Below are positions 8,056-16,042 of a DNA stretch of 36,171 nt, in pieces; position 1 is the first letter of the stretch; each line of letters begins with the position of its first letter. The translations under genes were made by a program, and so were the position numbers. Under the pieces are notes generated by a model that was not told where the DNA came from, searched no databases, and saw only the letters and a list, made by a program, of their open reading frames with translations. Source of the DNA: a virus; IMG/VR virus record IMGVR_UViG_3300021142_000091, positions 1 to 36,171 of that record; one strand, given 5' to 3'.

Positions 8056-9161
8056 AATGGTAAAATTTCATCAGTTAAATGTTCATATGGTATGGTAGAT
8101 AATTGAGATATATAAGGTATAAAATAGCTACGATTTCCTACGAATTCATAAGCTTCTTCTGTTCTTATATAACAATCTCTACCATCCCATACGACACTAA
8201 CAAAGTTAGTTCCCCAATTTTCTAATTCTTTAGCTAATAGAGATTTTTCTTTTTCTATCCAAGTATCAGAAATATACATTTTTTTACGAACTCCATTTTC
8301 TTTAATATAAGTATAATTTAAATCAAAGAACTCAGAATATGTATTATCATAACCTGCAAAAGCTTCAAAAACATCTTCATCATTTCTACTAGAGTAGTAA
8401 TTACTATATGAACTAGTTGCTTTTGTATTATCTCTAGTTATTTTTAATGATTCCCAATCAATTCTTACAACAGCTTTACATAATTTGTATAAATAATCTA
8501 TATCTTGTCTTTCACAAGTTTTGTGTTCATCATAATAACCAACAGATATATTTGTACATTCAGGTATATCCCACATAAACTGTGCAGAGTCAGTTAAAAC
8601 ACCTGTATCATCAGGTTTCATTTCTAATCCATTAGCATTTAATAAAGAGCATAATTGATTAACAAATTGAGATGAACAACAATCGCTATATAATTGACTT
8701 GTAATTACGGAAGTTGTTCCTTTTCTATCAAAAGAAATTACTTTATTAATATTATATAATTCTATCGGTATTTCTTCAGATCGATTAGCTAAGGCTGAAG
8801 AAACTTTGGAAGAACCTATACATCCAACTTCTTCACTTAAGAAAAAATAGTATAAACCAGGGATGTTTTTTTCTATCATATATAACATAACAGTCATACC
8901 TGCTTTATCATCAGCACCTAAAATTGTAGTACCATCAGTTTTAATAATATTTTTTTCAAACCGATGTTTTACTTTTTTAAATTCACTACATGCTGTATCT
9001 AAGTGGCATGTAAACATAGTTGTTGATTCTCCTATCATTAGGTAATAGTTGCCATAAATATCTTTTTTATAGCAAGTTGGTAAATATTTTTCCAACATAA
9101 ATTCAAAACCTGACGGGTAGGTAAAGCTTGTTAACTCAAGAAATGTTTTTCTTACTTTCAT
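8052..9161 (-). CDS. PepT-like (M20/M28/M42-type) dinuclear zinc aminopeptidase, copy 1
   Basis: 369 aa. The metal ligands can be read in order: FTCHLDTA (His, Asp), TILGADDKAG (bridging Asp), SEEVG (Glu-Glu base and ligand), SFDRKG (Asp) and YYDEHKT (last His). TDGTTILGADDKAG is very close to the tripeptidase T signature. The family removes N-terminal residues from peptides in the cytoplasm. About 60 residues near the C-terminus (about 300-369) do not belong to the peptidase core. A second copy lies at 13594-14862, with the same motifs and similar spacing, so this is a duplication within the phage. A TTTG-N20-TATATTTG promoter lies just upstream. Phage peptidases of this type are unusual; the substrate is unknown. 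Confidence 0.88.
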   Translation of the reverse strand: MKVRKTFLELTSFTYPSGFEFMLEKYLPTCYKKDIYGNYYLMIGESTTMFTCHLDTACSEFKKVKHRFEKNIIKTDGTTILGADDKAGMTVMLYMIEKNIPGLYYFFLSEEVGCIGSSKVSSALANRSEEIPIELYNINKVISFDRKGTTSVITSQLYSDCCSSQFVNQLCSLLNANGLEMKPDDTGVLTDSAQFMWDIPECTNISVGYYDEHKTCERQDIDYLYKLCKAVVRIDWESLKITRDNTKATSSYSNYYSSRNDEDVFEAFAGYDNTYSEFFDLNYTYIKENGVRKKMYISDTWIEKEKSLLAKELENWGTNFVSVVWDGRDCYIRTEEAYEFVGNRSYFIPYISQLSTIPYEHLTDEILPF

Positions 9162-9182
9162 TTATAATTATTTTTATTTTTA

Positions 9183-9214
9183 CAAATATAATTATTTTTT
9201 TTCATATAAACAAA
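9183..9214 (-). promoter_or_regulatory. Bacteroidota-type promoter for PepT-like copy 1
   Basis: On the minus strand TTTG (9211-9214), a 20-nt spacer, then TATATTTG (9183-9190) match the Bacteroidota sigma-A consensus TTTG-N19-20-TAnnTTTG. The box lies 21 nt before the ATG at 9161. This is the best host-type promoter I see in the window, and it supports expression by host RNA polymerase. Confidence 0.6.
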
Positions 9215-9255
9215 TTTATATAAATTGTTATAATATAAAAAATAAACAAAAACAT

Positions 9256-9963
9256 ATGATAGATTATTTAATACCATATAGACACTCTGGTAAAAATCTT
9301 AATAACTTAAGGAAAGTAATAGATTGGATCAAAGGATTTAATACAATTAGAACAACTGTAATTGAAGTTGGAAAAGTTTCTCAATTAAAATATCTAAACT
9401 TAGAATGTAATTATCTTTTCTTAGAAACTAAAGAAAAAATGACATGGAATAGATCATGGGCTTATAATCATGGATTATCCAGAACTAATAACCCTATTGT
9501 TATATTTGGCGATGTTAATATATTAGCAAATCCTGATACTTTAATTAGTTCTTTTAATGAATTAAATATGTATGATTGTATTTTACCTTATGATTCTATA
9601 TTACAATTAGATTTTATGACTTCTAACTCAAGTCTTCAACAAATAATTAGTTTAGATACTACAGGAAAAACATCTACAGGTTTAGATAATATTTCTATAT
9701 TTAAAAGAGATGCTATTAATAAAATTGGTGGATGGAGTGAAATGTTAAATGATGGAGATGAAAATATTTTTCAAGCTCATAAAATGGGAAAAATGTTAAA
9801 TTTTAAGCAAAAAAATAACACATCATTCTGTTTTGATAAAGATGATTTTCCCAAACAAAATAATCCTGAATTATTAAAGAAATTAACAAGTTTAGGTAAT
9901 TTAGAAATTGAAAGATATATAAGTGCCGAACAAAGAGGACTTTCTAATAAATTTTTATATTAA
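9256..9963 (+). CDS. GT-A fold glycosyltransferase (family 2/7-like)
   Basis: 235 aa. The N-terminus IDYLIPYRHSG is the nucleotide-sugar-binding start of GT-A enzymes. IVIFGDVNIL holds the DxD-like metal site (D86, N88), and INKIGGWSEMLNDGDEN (about 155-170) matches the GGW-to-GDED acceptor segment of galactosyltransferase-type enzymes. No membrane segment, so it is cytoplasmic. It is a single plus-strand gene closed by a strong terminator. In T4-like phages glycosyltransferases modify DNA or virion proteins; which applies here cannot be told. Confidence 0.8.
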   Translation: MIDYLIPYRHSGKNLNNLRKVIDWIKGFNTIRTTVIEVGKVSQLKYLNLECNYLFLETKEKMTWNRSWAYNHGLSRTNNPIVIFGDVNILANPDTLISSFNELNMYDCILPYDSILQLDFMTSNSSLQQIISLDTTGKTSTGLDNISIFKRDAINKIGGWSEMLNDGDENIFQAHKMGKMLNFKQKNNTSFCFDKDDFPKQNNPELLKKLTSLGNLEIERYISAEQRGLSNKFLY

Positions 9964-9993
9964 AAAAAGCGGAACATTTGTTCCGCTTTTTTT
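9962..9993. terminator. Bidirectional rho-independent terminator
   Basis: Perfect 13-bp stem (9962-9974 with 9981-9993), core GCGGAA/TTCCGC, 6-base loop, A-run on the left and T-run on the right. It serves the glycosyltransferase gene (plus) and the convergent 131-aa gene (minus). Confidence 0.9.
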
Positions 9994-10387
9994 ATACTTT
10001 CTTTAAAGGTTTTTTAACTGTATCTTTTTTATCAGATTTTTTTACAGGTGTAATAGGAGCTTTTTTAACTACTTCTTTTTTAGGTGCTTTTTTAACTGTT
10101 TCAATAACTTCTTCTTTTACTTCAACAATTTCTTCTTTTACTTCAACAACTTCTTCTAAAGTAATAGTTTTTTCTTGGGAATCAATCTCAACTTCGATAA
10201 TTTTTTCTTCATTATTTATCTCAACTTCAATTTCAATAGTATCAGTTGTATTAACTAAATTTTCTTCAATAAGCTCTTCAACTATTTCATCAATTTTTTC
10301 CTCAGAAATTTCATAAGGTAAATCATTATATACATTAAGATCTTTATATAAATGAGGATGCCTTTCTTTTCTTCTTTCGTGATTCAT
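9992..10387 (-). CDS. Acidic-then-basic low-complexity protein, 131 aa
   Basis: The N-terminal 25 residues are basic and mixed (MNHERRKERHPHLYK). Residues about 27-90 are extremely rich in Glu, Ile and Val in short repeats such as EEIVEVKEEVIE, probably a long helix. The last 35 residues are a Lys/Pro/Ala/Val tail (KKAPKKEVVKKAP) like histone-H1-type or nucleoid-binding tails. It could be an internal head protein, a DNA mimic with a cationic tail, or a linker; no family recognised. The promoter-like element (one mismatch) lies 19 nt upstream of the ATG. Confidence 0.7.
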   Translation of the reverse strand: MNHERRKERHPHLYKDLNVYNDLPYEISEEKIDEIVEELIEENLVNTTDTIEIEVEINNEEKIIEVEIDSQEKTITLEEVVEVKEEIVEVKEEVIETVKKAPKKEVVKKAPITPVKKSDKKDTVKKPLKKV

Positions 10388-10412
10388 ATTGTTATTATAT
10401 TTTTATTATATA

Positions 10413-10988
10413 TTAAGAATATGAAACTCTCATCTTTTGATATTTCATCAGTAATTTATACATCTTCTCGTATTCTAAATCGACATTATTAATTGTTTTT
10501 GGAATCCATCTATCTTCGTTTAAATATTCAACAAGCATTCCTTTTTTAATATCTTCTTTTTTAGACGGAAAGAAATATCTTTTTTTCTTTTCAAATGAAA
10601 AAGACATACTATTAAATACATAAAGTTTTTGATTTTCGTTTAAGTCAGGATATAATTTAATATTTAATAAAAATTCTTCACCTGTTTTTTCAATTAACTT
10701 ATATTCAATATCATTTTTATATTTAACAATAACATTGTCTTGTCCAAATTTATCCATTAAAAATATAGAATCTTTTCTTAATGTATTATTATCGTCAGGA
10801 CACATTGCTAATATTGAATTCTCACGAATATTTTTAGAAAAAGAATAAATAGGAAATATAGTATAATTTTTAGGATATAAAACAGAACAAATCCTTTCTA
10901 AAACTATTTTGTTCTCGTGCTGAGTTAAATAATTTGTAAAAGGATTTATTATTATATAAGAACTATTTTCGTCTAATAAATTTAACAT
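10413..10988 (-). CDS. Hypothetical protein, 191 aa
   Basis: Soluble, mixed composition. The N-terminal region (YIIINPFTNYLTQHENKIVLERI) could be an alpha-beta start, and the C-terminal part is helical (NVDLEYEKMYKLLMKY). No motif recognised. An exact TTTAATATATA lies only 4 nt before the ATG at 10986-10988, so either transcription starts nearly at the start codon or the true start is further in. Confidence 0.65.
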   Translation of the reverse strand: MLNLLDENSSYIIINPFTNYLTQHENKIVLERICSVLYPKNYTIFPIYSFSKNIRENSILAMCPDDNNTLRKDSIFLMDKFGQDNVIVKYKNDIEYKLIEKTGEEFLLNIKLYPDLNENQKLYVFNSMSFSFEKKKRYFFPSKKEDIKKGMLVEYLNEDRWIPKTINNVDLEYEKMYKLLMKYQKMRVSYS

Positions 10989-11004
10989 AAAGTATATATT
11001 AAAA

Positions 11005-12198
11005 TTAATTCATATTAAATTGCTGTTTTAGTTTTTCTTCAAAAATTAATTCAACAATTTGAGAATATTTTTTTGCACAAATTATACTATCATGAACTGT
11101 TATCAATTTTATATCAGGGTTATATTCCATAATAGATTTTATAATTTTATTAAAAATTAAATTTGATTCTGCTAATTGTAAAGCATGTGATAAACTTCTA
11201 TAATCTCCTTTTCTTTTTTTATATTCGATAATAAACTTATATACTTCTGGAAATAAATTCTCAAAGTTTTCATCATGTACATTTTTTCTATTTTGTCCAA
11301 AAAATACTTTATACACCATTTCTTTTACTAACTTTTTCTCTGTATATATAGGACATTTATCCATTATAAATTGATACAATTTACCACTATAAGTTAAATA
11401 CCTATAAAATTGAACACCTTCATCATGATAATAATTTTCATTTTGCATTAAGATATTTAAAAATAAAGGTTGAGAATTACTTATATCTACTTCATATGTT
11501 TCTTCACCATCTAATAAAAGACAGTTTTTTCTAATAAAAGATTTTAATACAGTAAAATTAGTATGCATTCTACCAAATGCATCAAAATGATAAAATATCT
11601 GATTTTGTTCAATACAATCAACACTATATTTATTTCTATTATAGATAGAATCATCATTAAATGTATTATCTAAATAAAATATAGATTTAGCATAATCTAC
11701 TTTAGCACTAAATAAATCTAATACTAATTTTTTCTTTATTTCAGTAGGTATAACAGTTTCTTTTGCTTTACTAATAAAGTTATTAATATTAAACTTCATG
11801 TTATATCTTTTTAAGATAATTTTATCATTATTAATATATCTTAAAATTTTACCTCTACATACTTTAGTATTAAACTCATAAACTCTACAGTTATGACCTT
11901 TTCTATAGTTTAGAAGAAGTTTTAATACATCTGTTTCAACTAAGTATTTGATATAATAGTTATATAAATAACCATACCTTTCTTTTAAGATCTCAGCGGA
12001 TAAACTGATTTTATTATTTTTCTTATTAAAGTATTTTGCGATTAAAGAATGAACTAAATCAATTAGAAAAGCGGACTTTAATTTTTTATTTTCATATATA
12101 AAGAAAGGCTCACGAGCAATTTCTAAAAAATCACTCGGTAAATATTGTAGGATATATTTTTTATACATTATGTAATTAAATAGTATTTTTTTTACCAT
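11005..12198 (-). CDS. PolA/T7-RNAP superfamily palm polymerase, TV-Pol-like
   Basis: 397 aa. Three palm motifs can be read. Motif A-like is TYEVDISNSQPLFL (D238, S240, Q243). Motif B-like is KEMVYKVFFG (K292 to G301), matching the K...(Y/F)G O-helix pattern. Motif C-like is LITVHDSII (H369, D370), matching HDE/HDS of PolA and T7 RNA polymerase. An upstream motif GRMHTNFTVLKSFIRK (from G209) precedes motif A. The set fits the TV-Pol family described from transposons and polydnaviruses, related to superfamily A DNA polymerases and T7-like RNA polymerases. There is no exonuclease domain. An alternative start is the ATG at 12168, 8 nt after the previous stop. Superfamily call good; template and product type unknown. 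Confidence 0.7.
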   Translation of the reverse strand: MVKKILFNYIMYKKYILQYLPSDFLEIAREPFFIYENKKLKSAFLIDLVHSLIAKYFNKKNNKISLSAEILKERYGYLYNYYIKYLVETDVLKLLLNYRKGHNCRVYEFNTKVCRGKILRYINNDKIILKRYNMKFNINNFISKAKETVIPTEIKKKLVLDLFSAKVDYAKSIFYLDNTFNDDSIYNRNKYSVDCIEQNQIFYHFDAFGRMHTNFTVLKSFIRKNCLLLDGEETYEVDISNSQPLFLNILMQNENYYHDEGVQFYRYLTYSGKLYQFIMDKCPIYTEKKLVKEMVYKVFFGQNRKNVHDENFENLFPEVYKFIIEYKKRKGDYRSLSHALQLAESNLIFNKIIKSIMEYNPDIKLITVHDSIICAKKYSQIVELIFEEKLKQQFNMN

Positions 12199-13498
12199 TT
12201 TCTGGTATATTACCTATATCCTTTTTATTTTTTTTAGTTTTATTTTCGCCTGGCTTTTCTATCTCTGAATAAACATCAGGATAAACATCTCCTGTAAAAT
12301 CTTTATCATATTGAATATCAAAATATTGACCAAAATCTAAAAGACCTTTCTTACCCAATTCTACTTCTGTTTTCTTTTTTAAGAAGAAGTCTATTCTAGA
12401 GTTTATTTCATCAATAAATTTATTAAATACATTTAATGTTTGATTAGTAAATATACCTATTACTTTATTTCTTTTCTTATTAAAAGAACCTAAAATAACT
12501 TTAAAAATATATTCTAAACGTTTATCTTGTTCAATATATTGTTTAGTTAATTTATTATTTAATAATTCTGTATTAATTCTAAATTTATCCTTATCAAAGA
12601 ATTTAGGAACTACAAAATCAAATTTTAATATATCATCCTTAACTTCTGTAATATACATATTATATAACTTACTTATAAGATTTATATAAGAATCATCTTT
12701 TCTACTTCCCGAAAATTTAACATTGTTAAGATTAACACTTTGACAAAAGTTTAAGAAATTAACCAATATTAATGTATATACCTCAACAAATTCTGTTGAG
12801 TTTGTTTCACTTATTTTCTTATATAAAGGATTTAATATCTGAAATGATAATTGTTCATCATCTGTTTTTATTATCAACTTTTCTAAATTCTTTTGATAGT
12901 CCCCATCCATTAAAAATGATGATTCTAAATTAGGATTTAATATCTTGTAAAAGAAAAAACAAAAAGACTTTTCTCCAAAAACATATTCCAAATCATCTGG
13001 ACTTGTATTTAAGAAATACTTAATAGCTTCTATCATTTGTTGATTTAAACGTCCGCTAAATATAATTGGTAACATATCACAATCAAATAATCTAGCATAT
13101 TCCTCTAATTCTTCTATATTAGAAGAGTATTTACCATTCTTATTTATTGATATAAGAACTAAATCATTCTTAGGGGTTCTACTATATTCTATATTAGCAG
13201 GTTGGTTATCAGGAAAATATTCAAAACAAAACCACCAATTTTTATTTAATAATCCCTTAACTCTATCACTTAAACCATTAAAATAATTTAAGGCTTTATT
13301 GTAAAAATTTTGCATAGCCAAATCAATTATATTGATAGGTTCAGAACTAAGAGTTTTTAACTTTATATTAAATTCTCCGTCATAATTTACCCATATTTGG
13401 CTGCCTTGAACATCTTCGTATACTATTATATCTTTATTGAATAAATCATTTAATAATGAATCATCCTCTAAGTTATTTATTGTTATTAATTTTCCCAT
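12176..13498 (-). CDS. Hypothetical protein, 440 aa, possibly a degenerate ligase/nucleotidyltransferase fold
   Basis: The N-terminal part has IVYEDVQGSQIWVNYDGE (about 25-42), which looks like motif I of ATP-dependent RNA/DNA ligases (KxxG) but with Asp or Val where the Lys should be. Then comes WWFCFEYFPDN with IEYSRTPKNDLVL (about 88-118), like the Phe-Glu-Tyr strand (motif III) of that fold. If so, the catalytic Lys is missing and it would not ligate. The C-terminal 250 residues are helical and end in a Lys/Asn-rich tail. It overlaps the TV-Pol-like gene by 23 bases, so the two are probably functionally tied. The fold call is tentative. Confidence 0.6.
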   Translation of the reverse strand: MGKLITINNLEDDSLLNDLFNKDIIVYEDVQGSQIWVNYDGEFNIKLKTLSSEPINIIDLAMQNFYNKALNYFNGLSDRVKGLLNKNWWFCFEYFPDNQPANIEYSRTPKNDLVLISINKNGKYSSNIEELEEYARLFDCDMLPIIFSGRLNQQMIEAIKYFLNTSPDDLEYVFGEKSFCFFFYKILNPNLESSFLMDGDYQKNLEKLIIKTDDEQLSFQILNPLYKKISETNSTEFVEVYTLILVNFLNFCQSVNLNNVKFSGSRKDDSYINLISKLYNMYITEVKDDILKFDFVVPKFFDKDKFRINTELLNNKLTKQYIEQDKRLEYIFKVILGSFNKKRNKVIGIFTNQTLNVFNKFIDEINSRIDFFLKKKTEVELGKKGLLDFGQYFDIQYDKDFTGDVYPDVYSEIEKPGENKTKKNKKDIGNIPENGKKNTI

Positions 13499-13549
13499 AA
13501 TTAATATATATTATTTATATAATATTGTTTTTAAAAATTTTTTTTTGTT

Positions 13550-13582
13550 GAAAAATTTTTATATATTTGTATAAATAAAACA
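13550..13582 (+). promoter_or_regulatory. TATATTTG promoter box of PepT-like copy 2; repeated at 16381-16413
   Basis: TATATTTG (13562-13569) matches the TAnnTTTG box, 24 nt before the ATG at 13594. The only TTTG upstream is 14 nt away (13544-13547), shorter than the usual 19-20. The 33-base stretch is nearly identical to 16381-16413, so it has been copied within the region. Confidence 0.45.
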
Positions 13583-13593
13583 AAAAGCAAAAA

Positions 13594-14862
13594 ATGATAA
13601 TAGAGAAAAATTTAGTGGAAATAATTCAAAACATTGATAGTCCTTTAAGTAAAACTTTTCTAAAATTAGAAAAGTTAAATCTTAATTCTATAGTACAACT
13701 ATCAAGCAAAGATTGGCATTTCCAAGTAGTAAACGGTAAGAAAAAAGAAACCGTAAAAATGTTTAAATTTATCAATACTTATTTCCCAAATAAGTTTGAA
13801 AAAGATGAAGTTATTAGTTTTTGTGAAAAAATTATAACTAATTCTAAACCTAAACAAGTTACTTCTAAAATAGAGCCAAGACCTTTTAAATATGAACCTC
13901 TTAATGTAAGAGATACATTTATTTCATTAGTTACAGAAACTTATCCTCATGGATTTGAAGATGAAGTTTTGGCTTATCTTCCACAAGATCTAGAAATAGA
14001 TGATTTTGGTAATTACTATAAAGTAATTGGTAATTCTGAAACAGTTTTCACGAGTCATTTAGATACTGCTTTAAGAGAAAAATCTGGTATTAATTTATAT
14101 TCGTTCTTTGTTAAAGAACAAGAGTTTATTAAAACAGATGAAACAACTATATTAGGTGCTGATGATAAAGCAGGAGTTACTATCATGTTATATATGATAG
14201 CTAATAATGTTCCTGGTTTATACTATTTCTTCTTAGGTGAGGAAAGAGGTGGTATTGGGTCTAAAAAAGTTGCTAATGATTTTATAGATAATCCACTTTT
14301 AAAGGGTAAAAAAAGGATGGTATCTTTTGATAGAAAGAATTATTATTCTATCATAACATCTCAATTAGGAGAAGCTTGTTGTTCAAATGAGTTTGCAGAT
14401 GGATTATGTAATGAATTAAATAAAAGTGGTTTACATATGAAACCTGATGATACAGGTATCTTTACTGACTCTGCTAATTTTGTGGATTACATTCCTGAAT
14501 GTACTAATATTTCTATTGGTTATTTCAACGAGCACACTCATAAAGAGATTCAAAATATTTCTTATTTAGAAATATTGGCTAAGTGTTTAGTTGATGTAGA
14601 TTGGGAAAACTTACCAACTGCTAGAAAAGCGGGTATTAGTGAACAATCTATAATTAAACATGGTGACAAAATTAAGAAGTTAAGAAAGTTAGGTATTAAA
14701 AATACACTTCATATTAAGGAGTTAAAGGGTAATTTATATACTATTTTAGAGGTAGATAATAAAAATCCTATGGGAATATATGAAGATTTATCTCTTTTAA
14801 GAGAAACTTTAGGAAGTATAGATTTAAGATTTTACAATTCAAATATTTTAATAAAATTATAA
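13594..14862 (+). CDS. PepT-like (M20/M28/M42-type) dinuclear zinc aminopeptidase, copy 2
   Basis: 422 aa. The peptidase core starts around residue 105 and has FTSHLDTAL, TILGADDKAG, GEERGGIGS, SFDRKN and YFNEHTHKE, the full ligand and base set of the family. The first ~100 residues are an extra domain not present in copy 1 at 8052-9161. Over the core the two copies share long identical runs (ILGADDKAG, MLYMIA/E, PGLYYFFL). It heads the plus-strand group that runs through the tiny tailed genes; its stop shares a base with the next start (TAATG). It may process peptides in the phage-infected cell; substrates unknown. Confidence 0.87.
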   Translation: MIIEKNLVEIIQNIDSPLSKTFLKLEKLNLNSIVQLSSKDWHFQVVNGKKKETVKMFKFINTYFPNKFEKDEVISFCEKIITNSKPKQVTSKIEPRPFKYEPLNVRDTFISLVTETYPHGFEDEVLAYLPQDLEIDDFGNYYKVIGNSETVFTSHLDTALREKSGINLYSFFVKEQEFIKTDETTILGADDKAGVTIMLYMIANNVPGLYYFFLGEERGGIGSKKVANDFIDNPLLKGKKRMVSFDRKNYYSIITSQLGEACCSNEFADGLCNELNKSGLHMKPDDTGIFTDSANFVDYIPECTNISIGYFNEHTHKEIQNISYLEILAKCLVDVDWENLPTARKAGISEQSIIKHGDKIKKLRKLGIKNTLHIKELKGNLYTILEVDNKNPMGIYEDLSLLRETLGSIDLRFYNSNILIKL

Positions 14863-15119
14863 TGCAAGAAACAGTAGATAAAATGGTAGATTACTTAAAT
14901 GAAAATTTTTCAGAGGAGTTCTACGTAGATTTTGAAGAAGATGAAAAGAAAAAAGTAGTCTTTATTCAGTTTTTGATGGATAAAGTTATTAACATTGATA
15001 ATGCTATAGATTTTTTTAGCAGAATCAATGATAGTAAAACTTTGTGTAAAAAACAAGAGTTTGAGTTGTGGAAAACAAAGGAAGAAGAGCCTATTATTCA
15101 GATAAGTTATATAATGTAA
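14862..15119 (+). CDS. Small acidic hypothetical protein, 85 aa
   Basis: Starts in the TAATG overlap with the peptidase stop, so translation is probably coupled. It is rich in Glu, Asp and Lys (DFEEDEKKKVVF), ends ISYIM and lacks the R-[DN] tail of the genes that follow. I see no similarity to phage core proteins. It stands between the peptidase and the tailed array, so it may belong to the same unit. Function unknown. Confidence 0.6.
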   Translation: MQETVDKMVDYLNENFSEEFYVDFEEDEKKKVVFIQFLMDKVINIDNAIDFFSRINDSKTLCKKQEFELWKTKEEEPIIQISYIM

Positions 15120-15121
15120 TT

Positions 15122-15337
15122 ATGAATACAATTAATGTAAAAATACAAACATATAGAATTATTGGCGGTCTTAGAGATTGTATTAAATTATTTTTACAAG
15201 AAACTAAAGAACAAGTATTAACTTTAGAAGTTTTAGAAAAATATAATTTTGAAGAAAAAGATTTATATGATATGAAACTAACTAAATCAAAAATAAGAGA
15301 TTTTAAAATTAATAAAATATTAAAATTATGCCCGTAG
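15122..15337 (+). CDS. Tailed mini-protein 1, 71 aa
   Basis: I choose the ATG at 15122, 2 bases after the previous stop; the longer GTG start at 15068 would overlap that gene. The N-terminus MNTINVKIQTYRIIGG is of unknown origin. From about residue 35 it has the module common to the array: a helix with VLEKYNFEEKDLYDM, then SKIRDFKINKILKLCP. The tail Arg lies 13 residues from the end, one more than in the others. Stop and next start overlap by 10 bases. Member of the shared-tail family; function unknown. Confidence 0.7.
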   Translation: MNTINVKIQTYRIIGGLRDCIKLFLQETKEQVLTLEVLEKYNFEEKDLYDMKLTKSKIRDFKINKILKLCP

Positions 15338-15567
15338 TTTCATTGGATTTCGCAAGTTTATATCCTAGACCAATGGGTGATTTTTCTATGGGAGATGATT
15401 TTGATAAATCTACTAAGTATCTATTAGATAGAAATAAAGATCATGATTATGTAGATCTTTTATTACTTGAAAAGTATGGGTTGGTAACAAGTAGTTTATT
15501 TGATTTTCCTTTTGTTCAAACAAAGGTAAGGGATTATGAGATAAATAAAATATTAGATAGTATATGA
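15328..15567 (+). CDS. Tailed mini-protein 2: family-B polymerase motif A fused to shared tail
   Basis: 79 aa. Residues 3-15 read VVSLDFASLYPRP, the family-B DNA polymerase motif A. The eight residues DFASLYPR are identical to D413-R420 of this phage's own polymerase, but six of eight codons differ, so this is not a recent copy of that gene. The rest, from about residue 25, is the array module (KYLLDRN, LLLEKYGL) ending VQTKVRDYEINKILDSI. Nothing else of the polymerase is present, so it has no enzyme activity. It overlaps the next gene by 4 bases (ATGA). Confidence 0.8.
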   Translation: MPVVSLDFASLYPRPMGDFSMGDDFDKSTKYLLDRNKDHDYVDLLLLEKYGLVTSSLFDFPFVQTKVRDYEINKILDSI

Positions 15568-15806
15568 GTGATATAATCAGGCAAGAACTTAAAAAAGTAA
15601 TAAATAGTTTTTATGGAAGAAATCCCGATATAGAAACTAATTTTACTAAATCTATAAAGTTTTTGTTATCTAAATTGGATGTTAAGTTTATAACATACGA
15701 ATTTGTAGAAAAGATAAAAGAGAAATATGATATAGTATATACGGATTTGTCTGATTTTTCATTAGTTCAGACAAAGGTAAGGGATTATGAAATAAATAAT
15801 ATATTA
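15514..15806 (+). repeat. Two copies of a 42-bp tail-coding repeat
   Basis: 15514-15555 and 15765-15806 encode the tails VQTKVRDYEINKIL and VQTKVRDYEINNIL and differ at 3 of 42 bases. The N-terminal parts of the same two genes are unrelated to each other. The constant ends are therefore young duplicates while the variable ends are not. Confidence 0.85.
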
Positions 15807-15818
15807 AATAAAATATAA
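15564..15818 (+). CDS. Tailed mini-protein 3: family-B polymerase motif B fused to shared tail
   Basis: 84 aa. Residues 8-18 read ELKKVINSFYG, matching family-B motif B KxxxNSxYG, the fingers helix that holds the incoming nucleotide (INSLYG in T4 and RB69). This is the motif missing from the truncated polymerase at 2659-4200. From about residue 28 the array module follows (KSIKFLLSKL, EKIKEKYDI) and ends VQTKVRDYEINNILNKI. No motif C, so no polymerase activity. It comes directly after the motif A protein, in the order the motifs have in the polymerase. Confidence 0.8.
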   Translation: MSDIIRQELKKVINSFYGRNPDIETNFTKSIKFLLSKLDVKFITYEFVEKIKEKYDIVYTDLSDFSLVQTKVRDYEINNILNKI

Positions 15819-15820
15819 AA

Positions 15821-16042
15821 ATGCCTAATATGCCATTACCACATTATGGATATACTTTACCTGGTTTAGAATATATACGTAGTTTAAACATACTTGAATC
15901 CCATGAAGGACCTATTACTTTAGGTTTAGTATTAAAACAATTATCTCTCTATAAAATAGACGAATCTGATTTACATTCTGTTTTTGCATGTAAAACAAAA
16001 ATAAGAAATTATAATTTAGAAAAAATCTTAGAAAGTATCTAA
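15821..16042 (+). CDS. Tailed mini-protein 4, 73 aa
   Basis: Starts 2 bases after the previous stop. The N-terminus MPNMPLPHYGYTLPGLEYI is Pro/Tyr-rich and resembles nothing else in the window; by analogy it may copy a core protein encoded elsewhere. The module follows (LGLVLKQLSLYKIDESDLHS) and ends TKIRNYNLEKILESI, with Arg 12 residues from the end. Function unknown. Confidence 0.7.
   Translation: MPNMPLPHYGYTLPGLEYIRSLNILESHEGPITLGLVLKQLSLYKIDESDLHSVFACKTKIRNYNLEKILESI

Noticed and set aside
9978-10316. 112-aa Ser/Thr/Phe-rich open frame on the plus strand
   Set aside because: It is the antisense of the Glu/Lys repeats of the 131-aa protein and begins inside a terminator.
11005-12198. 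Reverse transcriptase (retron or diversity-generating element)
   Set aside because: There is no YxDD box; the motifs DISNSQP, K...FFG and VHDS fit the PolA/T7 RNA polymerase superfamily, and no template/variable repeat pair was seen.
15328-15818. Reading the motif A and motif B mini-genes as debris of the missing polymerase half
   Set aside because: Each is a complete frame with coupled starts and a conserved tail, motif A is already present in the resident polymerase, and no other polymerase sequence surrounds the motifs.
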